Assembly (NCBI GenBank): GCA_029204045.2
Contig: JAQNDB010000253.1
Location: 1 to 64,000, forward strand
Direction: 5' to 3'
Length of the DNA: 64,000 nt
Source of the DNA: Tillandsia leiboldiana
Lineage: Eukaryota; Streptophyta; Magnoliopsida; Poales; Bromeliaceae
Position numbers and translations under genes: made by a program. Below, piece after piece: positions 31,263 to 43,243 of the stretch. Below the pieces are notes generated by a model. That model did not search any database. It was not told the DNA's origin and saw only the letters and a list, made by a program, of their open reading frames with translations. Numbering within the stretch: the first letter of the stretch is position 1; each line of letters begins with the position of its first letter.

Positions 31263-32087
31263 ACAGCAAGCTTAGTGGTTTGTTAGCTGTTGAGAGGGTC
31301 CAGCTTCTTTTTATCAGTCTTTACGGCTTTGGTTAGTTTTTGGTCTTTTGAGGACTTGGTGGGCAGACCGTCGGTCTTGGCGGTGGTACCCACTGAGAAC
31401 TCCCTCCTTTGGTGTAGTTCTCACACCCTTTGGGGGTTTTTTTCCCCTTTTTTTTCTCCTCTCCTTTGTTTTGCAGAGTCTTAGCAGGTGTTGCCGACTC
31501 TGCGGTTGTTGATCGTGGCGAGGGAGTCGCGAGCTAGATCCCTACCCGGCGTTGGAGAGTAGCGGTACCCTTCTGAGGAGATCATCAGTAGATTAGCTGT
31601 TTCTTTTCCTCTTTTGAGAGACTTGTAGTGAGGATATTTTGTATTGGGAGACTGTACACTGTTGTATATATATTGGAGTTACCTCCCGGTTGGGTTTGAG
31701 CTTGTACTCGAGGATTTGTATTTTTATTATTTTGGGAGGCAGACAGTGTTGTTTATTTCCTGTTGTACAGTGATTGATTTTAGTTACAGCAGATATTTTA
31801 TCTTTATAGCTCTGATATCTGTTTAGTTATAGAACTTTTCTTGCAGGTAGGACGCTTCGCCTATGCAGGTTGGCATAGGTGGCGGATCTGTTTGACGGGC
31901 CCGGGTCGCAGTTTCGACCCCGGGGCGTGACAGATTAGAGTGGTATCAGAGCCTAGGTTGTAGGTCATGGTGGACTTAGAAACCCTAGGCTTATGGTTTG
32001 ACCCTTGGTTGACTTTGTGAGAGTCGTGATTTTGCGAGAGTCCTGATTGAGTTTTATACCTCTCCCAAGGGACGGGAGGAGTGATTG

Positions 32088-32155
32088 GCATGTTTATTCT
32101 CCTAAGTAATTATGTTGGCTGCAGACAACATAATGCTGTGGAACGGGTGACATGC
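32088..32155 (+). other. Leader hairpin with palindromic CTGCAG loop
   Basis: ATTATGTTG (32109-32117) pairs with CAACATAAT (32126-32134) around loop GCTGCAGA. An outer stem GCATGT (32088-32093) pairs with ACATGC (32150-32155). It lies about 150 bases after the primer site. The homologous leader in G1 has the same hairpin with a better outer stem. This position and a palindromic loop would suit RNA dimerisation or packaging; that is inference. Confidence 0.6.
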
Positions 32156-33510
32156 TTTAGACTTTCGCTGGATTGGGTCGAGTGTTGTTGTGTGCTGTTT
32201 TGTTGTTTCGTCGTGGCGAGCGGTGTCTCCCCGACGTTGGGTTTTGACCCGTGTGCATCCCGTCATGGCAGTTGAGCTTGAGCAGTTGGTTTTGGGCCGG
32301 ATACCTGGATTGAGGTCAGAGAACCCCGGACCCAGATGACAGGATTGTCAGAGGCTTATCAGCGGCTGTGGGAGCGGCTGGTCTTGGTGACACAGTTGTC
32401 GGAGCACTGAGTAGCCCCCTCTGTGCCAAGGTTTAGTGTCGAGGCACCGAGGCAGGGTGGATGGTTGACAGCTGATGAGCGGAAGGACATGATCGACTTT
32501 TGGAGCCATGATTGGCAGACGAACCACCCCGACTCGTAAGATTGAGTTTGGAGCCTTTGGAGGCAGAGTCGTGGTTGGTGGTGAGAGCCTCCTTGTGCTA
32601 GAGAGTGTATGCAGCTGTTGAACCGCGCGCTCCGGATTCGAGGGACGAGGCGCATAGGATATATGAGATTGGGAGTGGATTGCGCCAGGATACCTTCCTG
32701 TTATTCAGTCCCTTCATTGTGGATTTAGACGCCTCGCGGAAGCAGGCACCGTGTATGGAGCGCGGCATTGCAGTTCCTTTGGTTATGGATCTGCTGCCAG
32801 AGGTGAGTTCTGGATTTTGGCGCTTGGCGCCGGACGATGGAGGACAGATCGGCCGGCAGAGGCACTTCTGATTTCCTTTCCGGATGACGGGTTCCCGAGA
32901 GGCCAGAGATCGAGTGGACCCCGATGGTAGCATCAGTATTTTATCAGAGTGACGCAGCGGTAGCGTGGATTTGTTATCTGCGGAGGACCTTATTCGTCGC
33001 CTCAGTGTGAGCAGAGACAGAGGTCGTACTCCCTATGTGTATAGCCCTAATTTTCAGGCAGATTGAGCGACAACCACTTGCATCGAGTGGATGAATCTGT
33101 GCCGCCCGGTTGGAGGGCGCCACGGTAGTGGATTGAGTGTCGCAGGTGGGATTTCACCACGGTAGTCGGAGTTAGAGCATGCTCCACTCTTACATGGGTT
33201 AGAGGCAGATTTGTTATCGCATGCACTTGAGGTGCAGGTTCCTGTTGATGTTTTGCACGTGGAGGAGGCTTTTGGATCATGTCCAGTGCGGCCGAGACCG
33301 CGAGATGCCGGCAGAATTATTGGTAATTGTGGCAGTTCGGTGTTTGACCATGTGCTCGAGATTGATTGGCACGATGCAACAAGATGTTTGACTGCGGAAA
33401 AAGAGGACGTCGATTTTCTGCGAGGCGGACGAGAGGAGGTTTGGTTGTAAAGACTGTTAGAGCGCACAGGCTTTAGCGACAGTGTGAGAGGTGCTTTTTG
33501 GCGGCACCGG

Positions 33511-34210
33511 GATTCAAGGACATCTCAGTTGCCCGCGAGATCCCGGGTGCGATTTCACCTGAGCTGTTGACGACGCCGCCGGTTGGGAGATAGAGATTGC
33601 GTTTGACGTGGTTCGGGGAACCACGCCACCCTTGATAGCACCTCATTGGATATCGCCAGTAGAGCTGAGAGAGCTGATGGCGCAGTTGTAGGATCCGATG
33701 GATCGAGGGGTCTGTTTGACCTAGTGCCACGCCGTTGGTATACGGTGGTGATGCCACATCGTTGATACACGAATGTGAGGGTCCTTTTATGGTATTTAGG
33801 ACCTTATGATGGAGTTGTACTCAGGCAGTTATAGTATGGTGTGAGTACCTACTTGGAATCAGACAGCCGAGGATCTTGCTTAGATGGCGTTCAGGACACG
33901 GTAGGGCATCACGAGCTCTTAGTGAGGCCAAGTGGATTGATTAATGCCCTGCCACTTTTATGATTTGAGGGAATTGTGCTCCAGCTGTACTTGATTGGAT
34001 TGGTAACAAGATCCTCCGGGGATATTTGGATTTACTCCCAGAGCGATGTGGAGCGCGTGGAGCACTTGTGGATGTGCTACCATGCCCGTGTGGATGAAGT
34101 GGTATGCCAAGTTAGGGAGATACAAGTTGTAGCTGCTGAAGCATACCTTCTTGGGTCGCTTTGTTCGAGCCGTAGGGACGGCGGTGGAACCTGACCATGT
34201 GGATGTTATT
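33511..34210 (+). pseudogene. Decayed Ty3/gypsy protease-RT junction and RT, L1
   Basis: In shifting frames the translation follows the gypsy RT order: FKDISVAREIPG...PELLTTPP (about 33511-33580, cf. VREFPDVFPEDLPGLPP), IAPHWISPVELRELMAQL (33630-33690, cf. APYRMSPAELKELK), FRTR-GHHELL-VRPSGLINALP (about 33889-33955, cf. [21 protein letters not shown]), DIWIYSQSDVERVEHL (34021-34070, cf. DDILIYS), then V-QVREIQVVAAEAYLLG-FVRAVGTAVEP (34105-34190). Stops and frameshifts break it throughout, and the catalytic DD is not preserved. Confidence 0.65.
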
Positions 34211-35411
34211 CTAGTTGACCGAGGCCAACTTTCATTCTTGAGGTGAGAAGCTTCTAGACTTGGCGGTGCCAAGAGAGCATGGCCAATGGTTAATGTGACT
34301 GGTCTTAGCGCCAATGCTAGTGTTTCCGGTGTTGGGAGATGGAATTGTGTGTTTTGGTGATGCCTCCCATTGTGGCGGTAGAGTTACCGTGGGTGGATCT
34401 TCGGTCCACACTTCTTCAGTCCAACCCTGTGAGTGCTGTGGCAGGACGAAACACTGTTTTTGCAGGCAGCTTGGATTCCACAGTTGAGCATTTCAGTACG
34501 TCCTTTATTTCCAGCTTGGATTGTTATACCTGGGCGTAGGCCATGCCTGCTTGGCTATCGGTATTGATTACTCAGCATTTCCGTTCTTTACCATGCGATA
34601 GATCAGGATTTCAGCTTCTGTTTGCAGTATTCGCCATGCGGTGCCGACGGAGATTACAGCTTTCAGCTTGTTGAATGGGATTTATGTGGATTGTCGTTGC
34701 TGGTTGGGATTTTTGACCGTGAGTTTGAGCATCAGCATTATGATCGCCTTTTTGCCAGTTTTCAGTCCCGTTCACTGACGGTTTGATCCCCGTCAGGGTG
34801 TCCTTTATTAGTTGAGAGATCGACTTCGACTCGTGGGTCTGTTGGGGGTTTTGTTGGCATGTTGAGTGACCAACTGTGGCATGAGAGTGTGTCTCTTGAG
34901 GACCCTTTGAGGGTAGCCCGTGGGTGAGTAGCCCATTCGGGTGATTTTGGATCGGGAAGCAACCGAGAGAAGACCCCAGCTTATTGGATGAATGCGTGGG
35001 TATGCTTCGGGTCACCTTGTTGAGATTTACACCAGGATGTGGTTTGGTGCGTGTTGCACCGATGGTTATTCTGTTTTTCCCCCAGCTTTTGATGGAGCCT
35101 CTGTGTTGTTTTACGTCTCAGCTCAGGTATGTTTTACTTTTGGATCCCTCGCCGTGATTGACTTGTCCATTGAGATCTGTGATCGTTGGTGTACGAGGAA
35201 CGCCCGTTGCGAATTCTGGCTCGAGAGATGAGGGAATCGCGCAATCGGGCCATGCCGTACTCGGTATTGTCGCGCTTGGGGAGTGATCACGGGGAGTGTG
35301 TGGTGTGTGGGGAGCTGGAGGCGTGATTGTTGGATACCTAACCGTGGTATTTGTGACTCCTGGTGGATCTGAGCTAGTTTCGAGGACGAAACTTTCCTTA
35401 GTGGGGGAGGA

Positions 35412-38400
35412 TGTGAGGACCTGGATCCCCACGACGAGATTACTGGATCATCTACAGCTCCCTGAGGCCTATGTGGCGTGTTGGTGGGATTTGTGCCCCA
35501 ATTGGACATTAGTGTTGGGCTCAGTGTGTTAAATGGATCACGTGGGTGATTGGCGGACCCCGTCGGAGTTCCAGAAGTGGTTTCGCGCGCCAAGGATATT
35601 TAAATTGGACTCAGTGCGAAGTTTGGACCAAGGATTACCTTTCCGGATGCCTTCGGCAAATTTTGGAGTTGGAATTTGGCGAAATGGACATCAAATTCGG
35701 ATTCAGCGCGCGAAAACGGTTAAAACGGACTACCCACTTGTCATTTTTGAGCTTCGGGTACTGTTCACGCCGGAACAGTGTTTCCGGCGGCGGCGGCAGC
35801 GGCGGAGCGGCCGCAGACAGCGCGGCGGACGGTGGCGCGGGCCGCCCGGTCCACGCGGCAGGCGTGCGCCGGGGGCGGGACGCGTGGCGGCTCGGGAGTG
35901 GGCCGGTCCGCGGGGCGCGGTCTACGGGGGAGTGCGGGGCGCACGGTGGACCGGGCTTGGACACGTGGCAGGTTGGCATTGGTTCGGTCCACATGATTGC
36001 GTGCACCGGGTTCACTAGGCAGAGGCTTGACACGTGGCATTCTCCTATTGGTGGGGCTACTGTGCGCGGCAGGGTGGCAGGCGGCGGCGTCAGGCGCGGT
36101 CGGGCGGCTTCCCGCGCTTGGGGAGGACACGTGTCGGCGTCTGGGGGCGCCACGTGTCGCGCGGGGAGCGGCTGGTGTTGCTGTCGCCTGTTTGGCGGAT
36201 GACGTGGAGGCCCAGGGGACTTCCGGGCTGCTACAGTGCGCGCCTTTGGGGATTTTCGGGCTGCTACAGTACGCGCCCGAAAGTGGCATGCGCCCGGAAA
36301 TGGGGACATGGCCGGTATTTTCCCAATTGTTTCTGCAGCCTATAAATAGCGATCCGAGCTCTCTTCTTCTCCCTTTTTCCACCATTTCCGAGCCTCTTCT
36401 CGCCGGGGTGCCTTCAGCAAAGTTGATCCTCGTGTTTGGCTGCATCTTTCTGCAAAGTTTTGGGATTTTTGGTGGCACGCATCCCGAGGTTACCATTTTT
36501 ACGGCGCGGCGCGACGCTCGTTCGTTTGTGTTCTTCTTCGTCGCATTTCGGTGCGAGGACTCCCCCGGCTTACTCCGACCTCCGAATGAGGCGATTCTTG
36601 CGCCGTTGGCTTCACGACTGGTAGGGCTATGTTTCCCATGTTTACTGGTTTTTCCCATTCCGAGTTTTTCATGGGTCTTTCGGATCATCTTGTAACCCCT
36701 TTTTCTGGGCGGAGTTTTGGGACAGCGGTGCGGTATTTTGGCGATATCTTCGCGCACAGGCATCGGATTGGGGCGATTCAAGAGGCGATTTGCATCTACA
36801 CATCACGAGGAATATGCCCAAATTTTCTTGGAATTTTCTGAATATTTCTCGAAGGTGAAGATTATTTGTGAACAGTAATTGTTGCTACAGTTTTTGAGTG
36901 TAGTTTGATTCGGGGTGGTTCCCTTGTCCGAATTGTTTCTCCGTGTAGGAAGCTCGGAATTGGACGTGCATGTACTCGTTTCGAAGGTATCGACGCGAGG
37001 ATTACTGTGGTATTTTTATTGGATTTTTCTGGGCACTTGCAGCAGGTGAAGTATGCGCGGCTTTGGGACTGATTTTCAGATGGTGTATGTTTGGTTAATT
37101 TTGGGATTAAAAGTGTAATGTTAAGCCTTATTGTTGTACTCAGGGGTGTTTTCAGCTGTTTGAAGCCGAGGCTTTCGCGACTTGTACCGTGGGTGTTATG
37201 TTGGCAGATTTTGGACCGCGGGCGTCTACCCTCTTCACCGACTCCAGGTTTGCCTTGGATTGAGCACTTCAGGTGGGTAAGCTTAATTTAGTAACTGTAT
37301 AAGGTTTTTATATCATGGTGAATGTAAATGCACATGTGGGGTTATCATCCCTCTATGATTGATAACAGGCGGATTTGATGTGCAACCGATATGAGCGAGA
37401 GGTAAGCAAGGAATGGCCCACTTGGGTGAGATTGGTATACCATAGTAGGAATGTTTTAGCATGCTTTACTATTATATGCTTCACCCACTTTTATTATTTC
37501 TGAGAACAAAGCATGCGTGCATGGACATGTAGTTAGGCCATCTTTTACCGCTGCACTACTTTTGGAACTGGACTTAGGAGAAACCATGTTATCCTTTTCT
37601 CCTTCTTTGTTAGTCAGGTGGTCTGTGTTGCTCAGGTTCGAGCAGGGGTTCTGGGTAGTGTAGTTGGGACTTGGTGTCTGGGACAGGTTGGATTAGTTGT
37701 GGGGCTTTGCGGCAACCGCGGATATTGGGCGGTTGACCGGATATTTATTTATGCACCAGATTGGGTATCCGATTTCTCTAGTGGATGGGTTTTCCCACTT
37801 TGATCAGAGTCATGATCCAGTCCTGCTGATTGAGATACTTTACTCGTGTGGGTCGCTCCCCTCGAGTGCCACTCCGGAGTGCGCGGCAGACAGACTTTGA
37901 GTCCTTGAGACTCCTTTGCTTCGGTGTTATGCGTAGGCTGGCATACCCGTCGCGGCAGGCAGAGCAGGCAGTACCAGTGTCTACTGGTGGCATTAGATTG
38001 GGCTGATTTCTGGCTTTTGCTTTTTAGTTGCGCTCGTGTCAGGGGGACCGAGTGGAGTCTAGTGGCGGTGTTTGGACCAGTGCTAGTGTGGTTGGGAACC
38101 GTTTTGGGGTACGGTGGTCCCAAGGTCATTGTGAGTTGTTGACCGTTGTAGGGCAGGCAGGCAGGCATAGCAGGTATAGGCAGGCAGAGCAGGCATAGGC
38201 AGGCAGGGCAGGCATAGTAGGCAGGCAGGCAGGGCAGGCATAGTAGGCAGGCAGGCATGGCAGGCATAGTAGGCATAGGCAGGCAGAGCAGGCATGGCAG
38301 GCTTGGCAGGCATAGGCATGCAGAGCAGGCATGGCAGGCTTAGCAGGTATAGCAGGCAGGCAGAGCAGGCATGGCAGGCTTGGCAGGCATAGGCATGCAG

Positions 38401-39105
38401 AGCAGGCATGGCAGGCGTAGCAGGCATGGCAGTCACAGCAAGCTTAGTGGTTTGTTAGCTGTTGAGAGGGTCCAGCTTCTTTTTATCAGTCTTTACGGCT
38501 TTGGTTAGTTTTTGGTCTTTTGAGGACTTGGTGGGCAGACCGTCGGTCTTGGCGGTGGTACCCACTGAGAACTCCCTCCTTTGGTGTAGTTCTCACACCC
38601 TTTGGGGGTTTTTTTCCCCTTTTTTTTCTCCTCTCCTTTGTTTTGCAGAGTCTTAGCAGGTGTTGCCGACTCTGCGGTTGTTGATCGTGGCGAGGGAGTC
38701 GCGAGCTAGATCCCTACCCGGCGTTGGAGAGTAGCGGTACCCTTCTGAGGAGATCATCAGTAGATTAGCTGTTTCTTTTCCTCTTTTGAGAGACTTGTAG
38801 TGAGGATATTTTGTATTGGGAGACTGTACACTGTTGTATATATATTGGAGTTACCTCCCGGTTGGGTTTTGAGCTTGTACTCGAGGATTTGTATTTTTAT
38901 TATTTTGGGAGGCAGACAGTGTTGTTTATTTCCTGTTGTACAGTGATTGATTTTAGTTACAGCAGATATTTTATCTTTATAGCTCTGATATCTGTTTAGT
39001 TATAGAACTTTTCTTGCAGGTAGGACGCTTCGCCTATGCAGGTTGGCATAGGTGGCGGATCTGTTTGACGGGCCCGGGTCGCAGTTTCGACCCCGGGGCG
39101 TGACA
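35412..39105 (+). repeat. 3' LTR of L1 (3694 bp)
   Basis: Follows the polypurine tract and ends GGGGCGTGACA. Differences seen from the 5' LTR: three substitutions (near 35709, 35760, 35811), a 2-base deletion near 37970 and a 1-base insertion near 38868. The base after it (39106) is already S4 env promoter sequence. Confidence 0.93.
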
Positions 39106-39731
39106 GTATCTGCCGATCCGGATCCCGAACGCAGTTTCTTACTGCGGGTAGCCGATCCGGATCGCAGTTATGAACTGATCCGGATCGCGGCTAGGTTTTT
39201 ATAAAGAACAAAAGGGTTTTGATTTCTTTTACTCCAATCTTTTGTTCAAAAGTTTCCAGAGCGCTTCTCTCTAGATTTCATCCTCCTTGGAAGCTTTCAA
39301 ACTCAAGTTCTTCAATTCCAAGTAAGTTTTATTGATCAAAATCTCGGTTTTTCACCGTTTTTCTCTTTTCCTCCTCAAACGCACGAATTTCTTGGATCAA
39401 CTTTGTTTGTGGATGGTTTTTGATCAAATCTCTTTTGAAATAAGAACTCTGGGTAGATTAGTTTTGATTATATGCTAGGTTTTCTCCTGATTAACGGATT
39501 TTTAGGCTTCGATTTCTAAAATTTCGTTTTAGGGCATATAATAAGGATTTTCGAAAATCATGCAATTGATCTATCTTTAAAAGTCCTTTTGCAAAACTAA
39601 CTTGATTCTTAGTCTCTCTACTTGATAATGATTCTTTGGATACAACTTTTTCAATTTTTGAAAATTGACAATTTTTCATGTGTTCTTGAGTTGGCCTACA
39701 CAGGATTCCTTTTCTCAAGAAACCATTAGCA
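39106..39731 (+). promoter_or_regulatory. S4 remainder of env promoter block and 5'-UTR intron
   Basis: Resumes at the position equivalent to S1 6950. It keeps three GATCCGGATC copies, one CGCAG/CTGCG hairpin, TTTTTATAAAG (about 39196-39206) and the candidate intron 39322-39704 (GTAAGT...CACAG). The first three palindromes of the array were lost at the L1 junction. Confidence 0.6.
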
Positions 39732-41165
39732 ATGGTGATCACTTGGATTGTTTTCCTACTTGCTGCTATGGTACATACGAGAGATACTGCCAAGCCTAAG
39801 AAGGCTAAGAAAGCAAAGAAGACTAAGGTTGATTCCGACACTGAATCAGAGACAGAGTCGATTGACTGGGATAACATCGAAATTGAGCAAGCTGCTCCCA
39901 TTGTCTCCAAAGGGAAAGCAACTGCTGAAGCTTCAAAACCTACTGCAGCTGAAAAAGGGAAAGCACCAATGGAACCAAGTCCAGTTGGAACAAAAAGAAA
40001 AACTGGTGCGAGAAAAAGAGGGAGTGCACAAGGAATCTCCATTGAGCAACCAGCACAGCAAGCACCTCCACAAGAAGTTGTCAGCTCGGCTAGAATAAAG
40101 GATTTTGAAAACAGAGAATGCATTGGAGAAAGGCATGTTGATGTAAAAGCCTTAAAGAAACGTTCTCAGACGTTTGGGACTTTGTTTGACCAGATAGGTC
40201 TTGCTTCCATTTGCAATTTCCCGGAGACCACCGGGTATTGTCTTCACTCAGTGAGGATGTTTTATCAGAATGCCTGCTATCTAGTTGATCAGGAAAGCGG
40301 GCGTCGGGATTTTCAAACTTTAGTCAAGAATGTCAGAATCAAAGTAACGCCTCAGCTAATTGGTGAAGTACTTGGGATGGACGCCCGAGCCGATGGCACT
40401 CATTACCTGAAGAATCAAGTTTTCAACACCTTCTCCTGGAGAGTGGTAGTTGATGGAATCTGTGTTCCAGATACTCGGTCGACAGGAAACTCCGTTTTCT
40501 CGAAAGAACTACGACCAGAGTACCGCATCTTAAATCTTATTGTTTGTTACAATATTCTTCCAAACATGAACACAAAGGTTCTTCGGTGGGAAAGAATGAT
40601 ATTTCTTTATCTACTCGGAAATCCCGCAGCAGCAATGGGAGCTAACTTAAACATTCCCTACATCATCTGGTCAAGGATGGCACGATATGTGGAGCAAGCT
40701 CATCCGTCAGAGAGACTACCTTTTCCAATGATCATCATGCGCATTCTTCGCAAATTTAAAGCTGACACAAATGCGAGTTCCTATCTGCACAGTCTAGGAA
40801 CAATCAATGACACGACAATTGTAAAGTCTCTTTCGACGAAGCCAGATGAACCTTTCATACCTCTTCACCGGCAACGAGAACAACGACAACAAGCAACAAC
40901 CTCTGCACCAGCAGCAGCTCCTCCAGTTCAACCAGCACCTCCGGCACAAGAAGCACCACAATCAACTTCTGATGATGATGCTTCTGTTACCTCAATCTAT
41001 AAAGAACAGCAAAGGCTCTCCAACGAGCAAGAACGTATATCAAATGAACTGATTGAGGTAAAGGAAGAAATAAAGAAGGTAAATAAAAAGCAATCAGCAA
41101 TGAACAAGCGGATAAAGAAGATTTTCCAAATCCTCGGCTGTATCAGTTCAGACGAGTCTGAATGA
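39732..41165 (+). CDS. Env-like ORF, S4 (477 aa)
   Basis: Same start (MVITWIVFLLAAMVHTRD) and layout as S1. From SSARIKDFENRECIGERHV to the end it is almost identical to S1, but the segment between about residues 19 and 120 (basic/acidic region) differs by many substitutions and indels. The conserved core and C-terminal coiled coil are intact. Despite the disruption of pol, this gene and part of its promoter block remain. Confidence 0.8.
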   Translation: MVITWIVFLLAAMVHTRDTAKPKKAKKAKKTKVDSDTESETESIDWDNIEIEQAAPIVSKGKATAEASKPTAAEKGKAPMEPSPVGTKRKTGARKRGSAQGISIEQPAQQAPPQEVVSSARIKDFENRECIGERHVDVKALKKRSQTFGTLFDQIGLASICNFPETTGYCLHSVRMFYQNACYLVDQESGRRDFQTLVKNVRIKVTPQLIGEVLGMDARADGTHYLKNQVFNTFSWRVVVDGICVPDTRSTGNSVFSKELRPEYRILNLIVCYNILPNMNTKVLRWERMIFLYLLGNPAAAMGANLNIPYIIWSRMARYVEQAHPSERLPFPMIIMRILRKFKADTNASSYLHSLGTINDTTIVKSLSTKPDEPFIPLHRQREQRQQATTSAPAAAPPVQPAPPAQEAPQSTSDDDASVTSIYKEQQRLSNEQERISNELIEVKEEIKKVNKKQSAMNKRIKKIFQILGCISSDESE

Positions 41166-41966
41166 TCCGTATCCTTCTAATTTCTGTTTTTATGCATATG
41201 TTTAAATCCTACTGTTGTGCAAGTTTTTTTTTATGTTTTAATTTGAGATTTTAGTTCTCGAACTTAAACTGTTAACCATTCTCTCCACTTCTGTAATCTT
41301 TGGCTTTATTTGTGACAAAAAGGGGGAGAGAGTTTAGAACAATGATTTGAACAATGAACAATGAATGATGGTATGAATGATGAAATATCAAGGTAAGTAT
41401 GATCTCAACTTGAGGTTTTTCGTCTGTATGAATGCATGCCTCGACTAACTATTTGCTAACTATTTGGGCATGTAATATAACTAACAAGTTGATGTTCACT
41501 AACAAGTTTGTGACACTTGGTTTTTGATTGCATAGAAGATATGTTGGTTCTTAACTCTGATCAATTACATATCTATATATATATAAGTTTGTCACAAACA
41601 TGTTCATGACATTTGGTTTTTACGTGCAAAGAAGATATGTTGGTGTTTTTTTAACTATGATCAGTTTACATATCTGAATATAAATGTCATGGTAAGTATA
41701 AATGAGTTTAAACTTCATCTCTGTTTGTGGTTTTTGAATGATACAAAATTCTTGAGGTATCTAACGATTTCTTTTGTCAAGAATGATTTCTTTTTACAGA
41801 GAGTACAGATGTCTAAGTCTAGAGTCTGTTTTAGGAGTTTAACTCATGTATTGTATTTTGGATCTCCATTGTAAATTTTTGTTGTATGGTGATAGCAACA
41901 AAAATATCTTTTTGAATTTTCTTTAGTGGATCTATGTTTTGTCACGAAACCGCCAAAGGGGGAGAT
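41166..41966 (+). other. S4 3' untranslated region and polypurine tract
   Basis: As in S1: purine tract near 41319-41333, GAACAATGA repeats (one unit fewer than S1), and terminal tract AAAGGGGGAGAT (41955-41966) abutting the LTR. No gene. Confidence 0.8.
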
Positions 41967-43243
41967 TGTTACGGAATTTGAGTTGGCGTAGTTTCGTGAA
42001 AGTCTCAAGTCTTGAAGATTGAAGGTGAAGAAAGTTGGATCATTTAACTCAATCTCAAGAAAGAAGAATTCAAAAGGATCAGGTATGTTTAACTAAAGAA
42101 TTTGTGTGATCCGAATACTTCTTGTAGTGTAGAAACACTTGGAAGAATCTTTCATTGCATAAAAATCAAAAACTGGACTTGGGACATGTTCAGGATCCGG
42201 ATCAGGTTGTTCGATCCGGATCCCGAAGGTGGTTCGTTCATACATCGTCGCAATCCGGATCGTAGTCTCTTGATCCGGATCCCGAACGTTGATGTTTGGT
42301 GAACTGTATGAACGATCCGGATCGTAGTCACATGATCCGGATCCCGAACCTTCATTTTTCTGGAATTGGCTGTTTTGTTATGACGATCCGGATCCTAGTT
42401 ATCACGATCCGGATCGCCGTCCGTAAAAATCCAGAAATGGCAGGTTTTTGATTCTTATCTCCTTCCTAGGGTTTCTAACCTATAAATACACCCTATGACT
42501 CCTTTTCTAGGGCGAATCCACATAGCCGTCATTTTCATATATCATCTTATACGGCTATAGATCCACATATAGAGAAGAAAGGAAATCATTAGAGAATACT
42601 CTATGTTTCTTCATCTATATTGATTAGTTTGATTCTAGGTTTTCATACTCACATCTTGAGTTGAATCAAACTAATGAATACTTAGATGGTATTTCCGATC
42701 TATCTTTGATCTAAGTATTCGGCGGATCATCACCACCCAAAAACAACGATTTACCCCAAAAATCGGCGCGTGGATTCGCGTGTCCTTGTGGATTCAAGGT
42801 TCAATCGCTCTCGTGGATTCGGAGCGAGGCACGTTCGTGGATTCGAACGGTGCTATTGGGTGAAGACCGTGGATTCGGTCGGACGTCGTGGATTCGACGT
42901 TGGACGCCGTGGATTCGGCGTTGGGCGCAGATCGTGGATTCGAGAAGCGTCTGGAGCGAGCGGAGAAGATCCTCTAGGAGCGTATGGAAAAGGTTGAGTC
43001 GTAAGTGTGTACGGTAAATCACCTTGTACGTGTTTTAATTCTAGTGGATTTCTGCCGTGTTATCGGTCCCGTGGTTTTTTACTCCGGTGATGGAGTTTTC
43101 CACGTAAAAATCTTGCGTGTTATTTTATTTTCCGCATTGGGTTTTATCGCAACGATTTTTGGAGTGTTTATACGTTTACACCTATTCACCCCCCTCTAGG
43201 TGTTTCTTCCCCTATTTAGATCCGTATTATATACGACCCAACA
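41967..43243 (+). repeat. 3' LTR of S4
   Basis: 1277 bp, followed by target duplication ATGTC (43244-43248). Three substitutions from the 5' LTR are seen (in the eighth GATCCGGATC copy, in CCTTC(G/A)TTTTTC, and in AACAA(T/C)GATT). Confidence 0.96.

Larger units (their letters stand above)
28238..31932 (+). repeat. 5' LTR of L1 (3695 bp)
   Basis: TGTGAGGACC to GGGGCGTGACA. U3 is very GC-rich (28590-29010), with a TATA box at 29167. The R/U5 part contains a GGCAGGCAT minisatellite. Long open frames on both strands in the GC-rich part are repeated in the other LTR, show no protein motif, and are rejected as genes. Confidence 0.93.
31933..35411 (+). other. L1 interior: primer site, decayed gypsy sequence, purine tract
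   Basis: Primer site TGGTATCAGAGCC at 31941-31953, eight bases after the LTR. A leader hairpin follows (32088-32155), then non-coding sequence with recognisable but frame-broken gag/RT traces. The polypurine tract GTGGGGGAGGA (35401-35411) ends the interior. Near 35160-35230 a weak chromodomain-like stretch (IEICDRW...CEFWLER) may survive. No ORF here is convincing. Confidence 0.8.
28238..39105 (+). mobile_element. L1: LARD-like Ty3/gypsy (chromovirus-type) derivative
   Basis: Two giant LTRs (3695 and 3694 bp) flank a 3479-bp interior with a tRNA-Met primer site and polypurine tract but no intact gene. LARDs (large retrotransposon derivatives) have this plan. The LTRs differ by only three substitutions and two small indels that I can find, so the copy is very young although its interior is coding-dead; it must have been moved by another element's proteins. 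The end sequence TTTCGAGGACGAAAC...GGGGGAG before the 3' LTR is typical of Tekay/Del-type chromoviruses. No target duplication is seen at the junctions with S4. Confidence 0.88.
23156..43243 (+). mobile_element. S4: Sirevirus-like element, protease-deleted, containing L1
   Basis: Bounded by two 1277-bp LTRs and the target duplication ATGTC (23151-23155 and 43244-43248). I find three substitutions between the LTRs. Gag is intact. Pol is the protease-deleted form, truncated by L1 at 28237. After L1 the sequence resumes inside the env promoter block. Relative to S1, bases 5158-6949 are missing at the L1 site (about 1.8 kb: end of pol, spacer, part of the promoter array). Confidence 0.93.

Noticed and set aside
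30911..31264. Met-Pro-Ala-Cys-Leu-rich repetitive protein
   Set aside because: It is the reverse translation of the GGCAGGCAT minisatellite. Similar repeats appear in more than one frame, so this is a repeat artefact.
28238..39105. L1 as a simple insertion with target duplication
   Set aside because: The flanking 5-mers (CCAAG and GTATC) do not match, and 1.8 kb of host element is missing, so a secondary rearrangement is needed.
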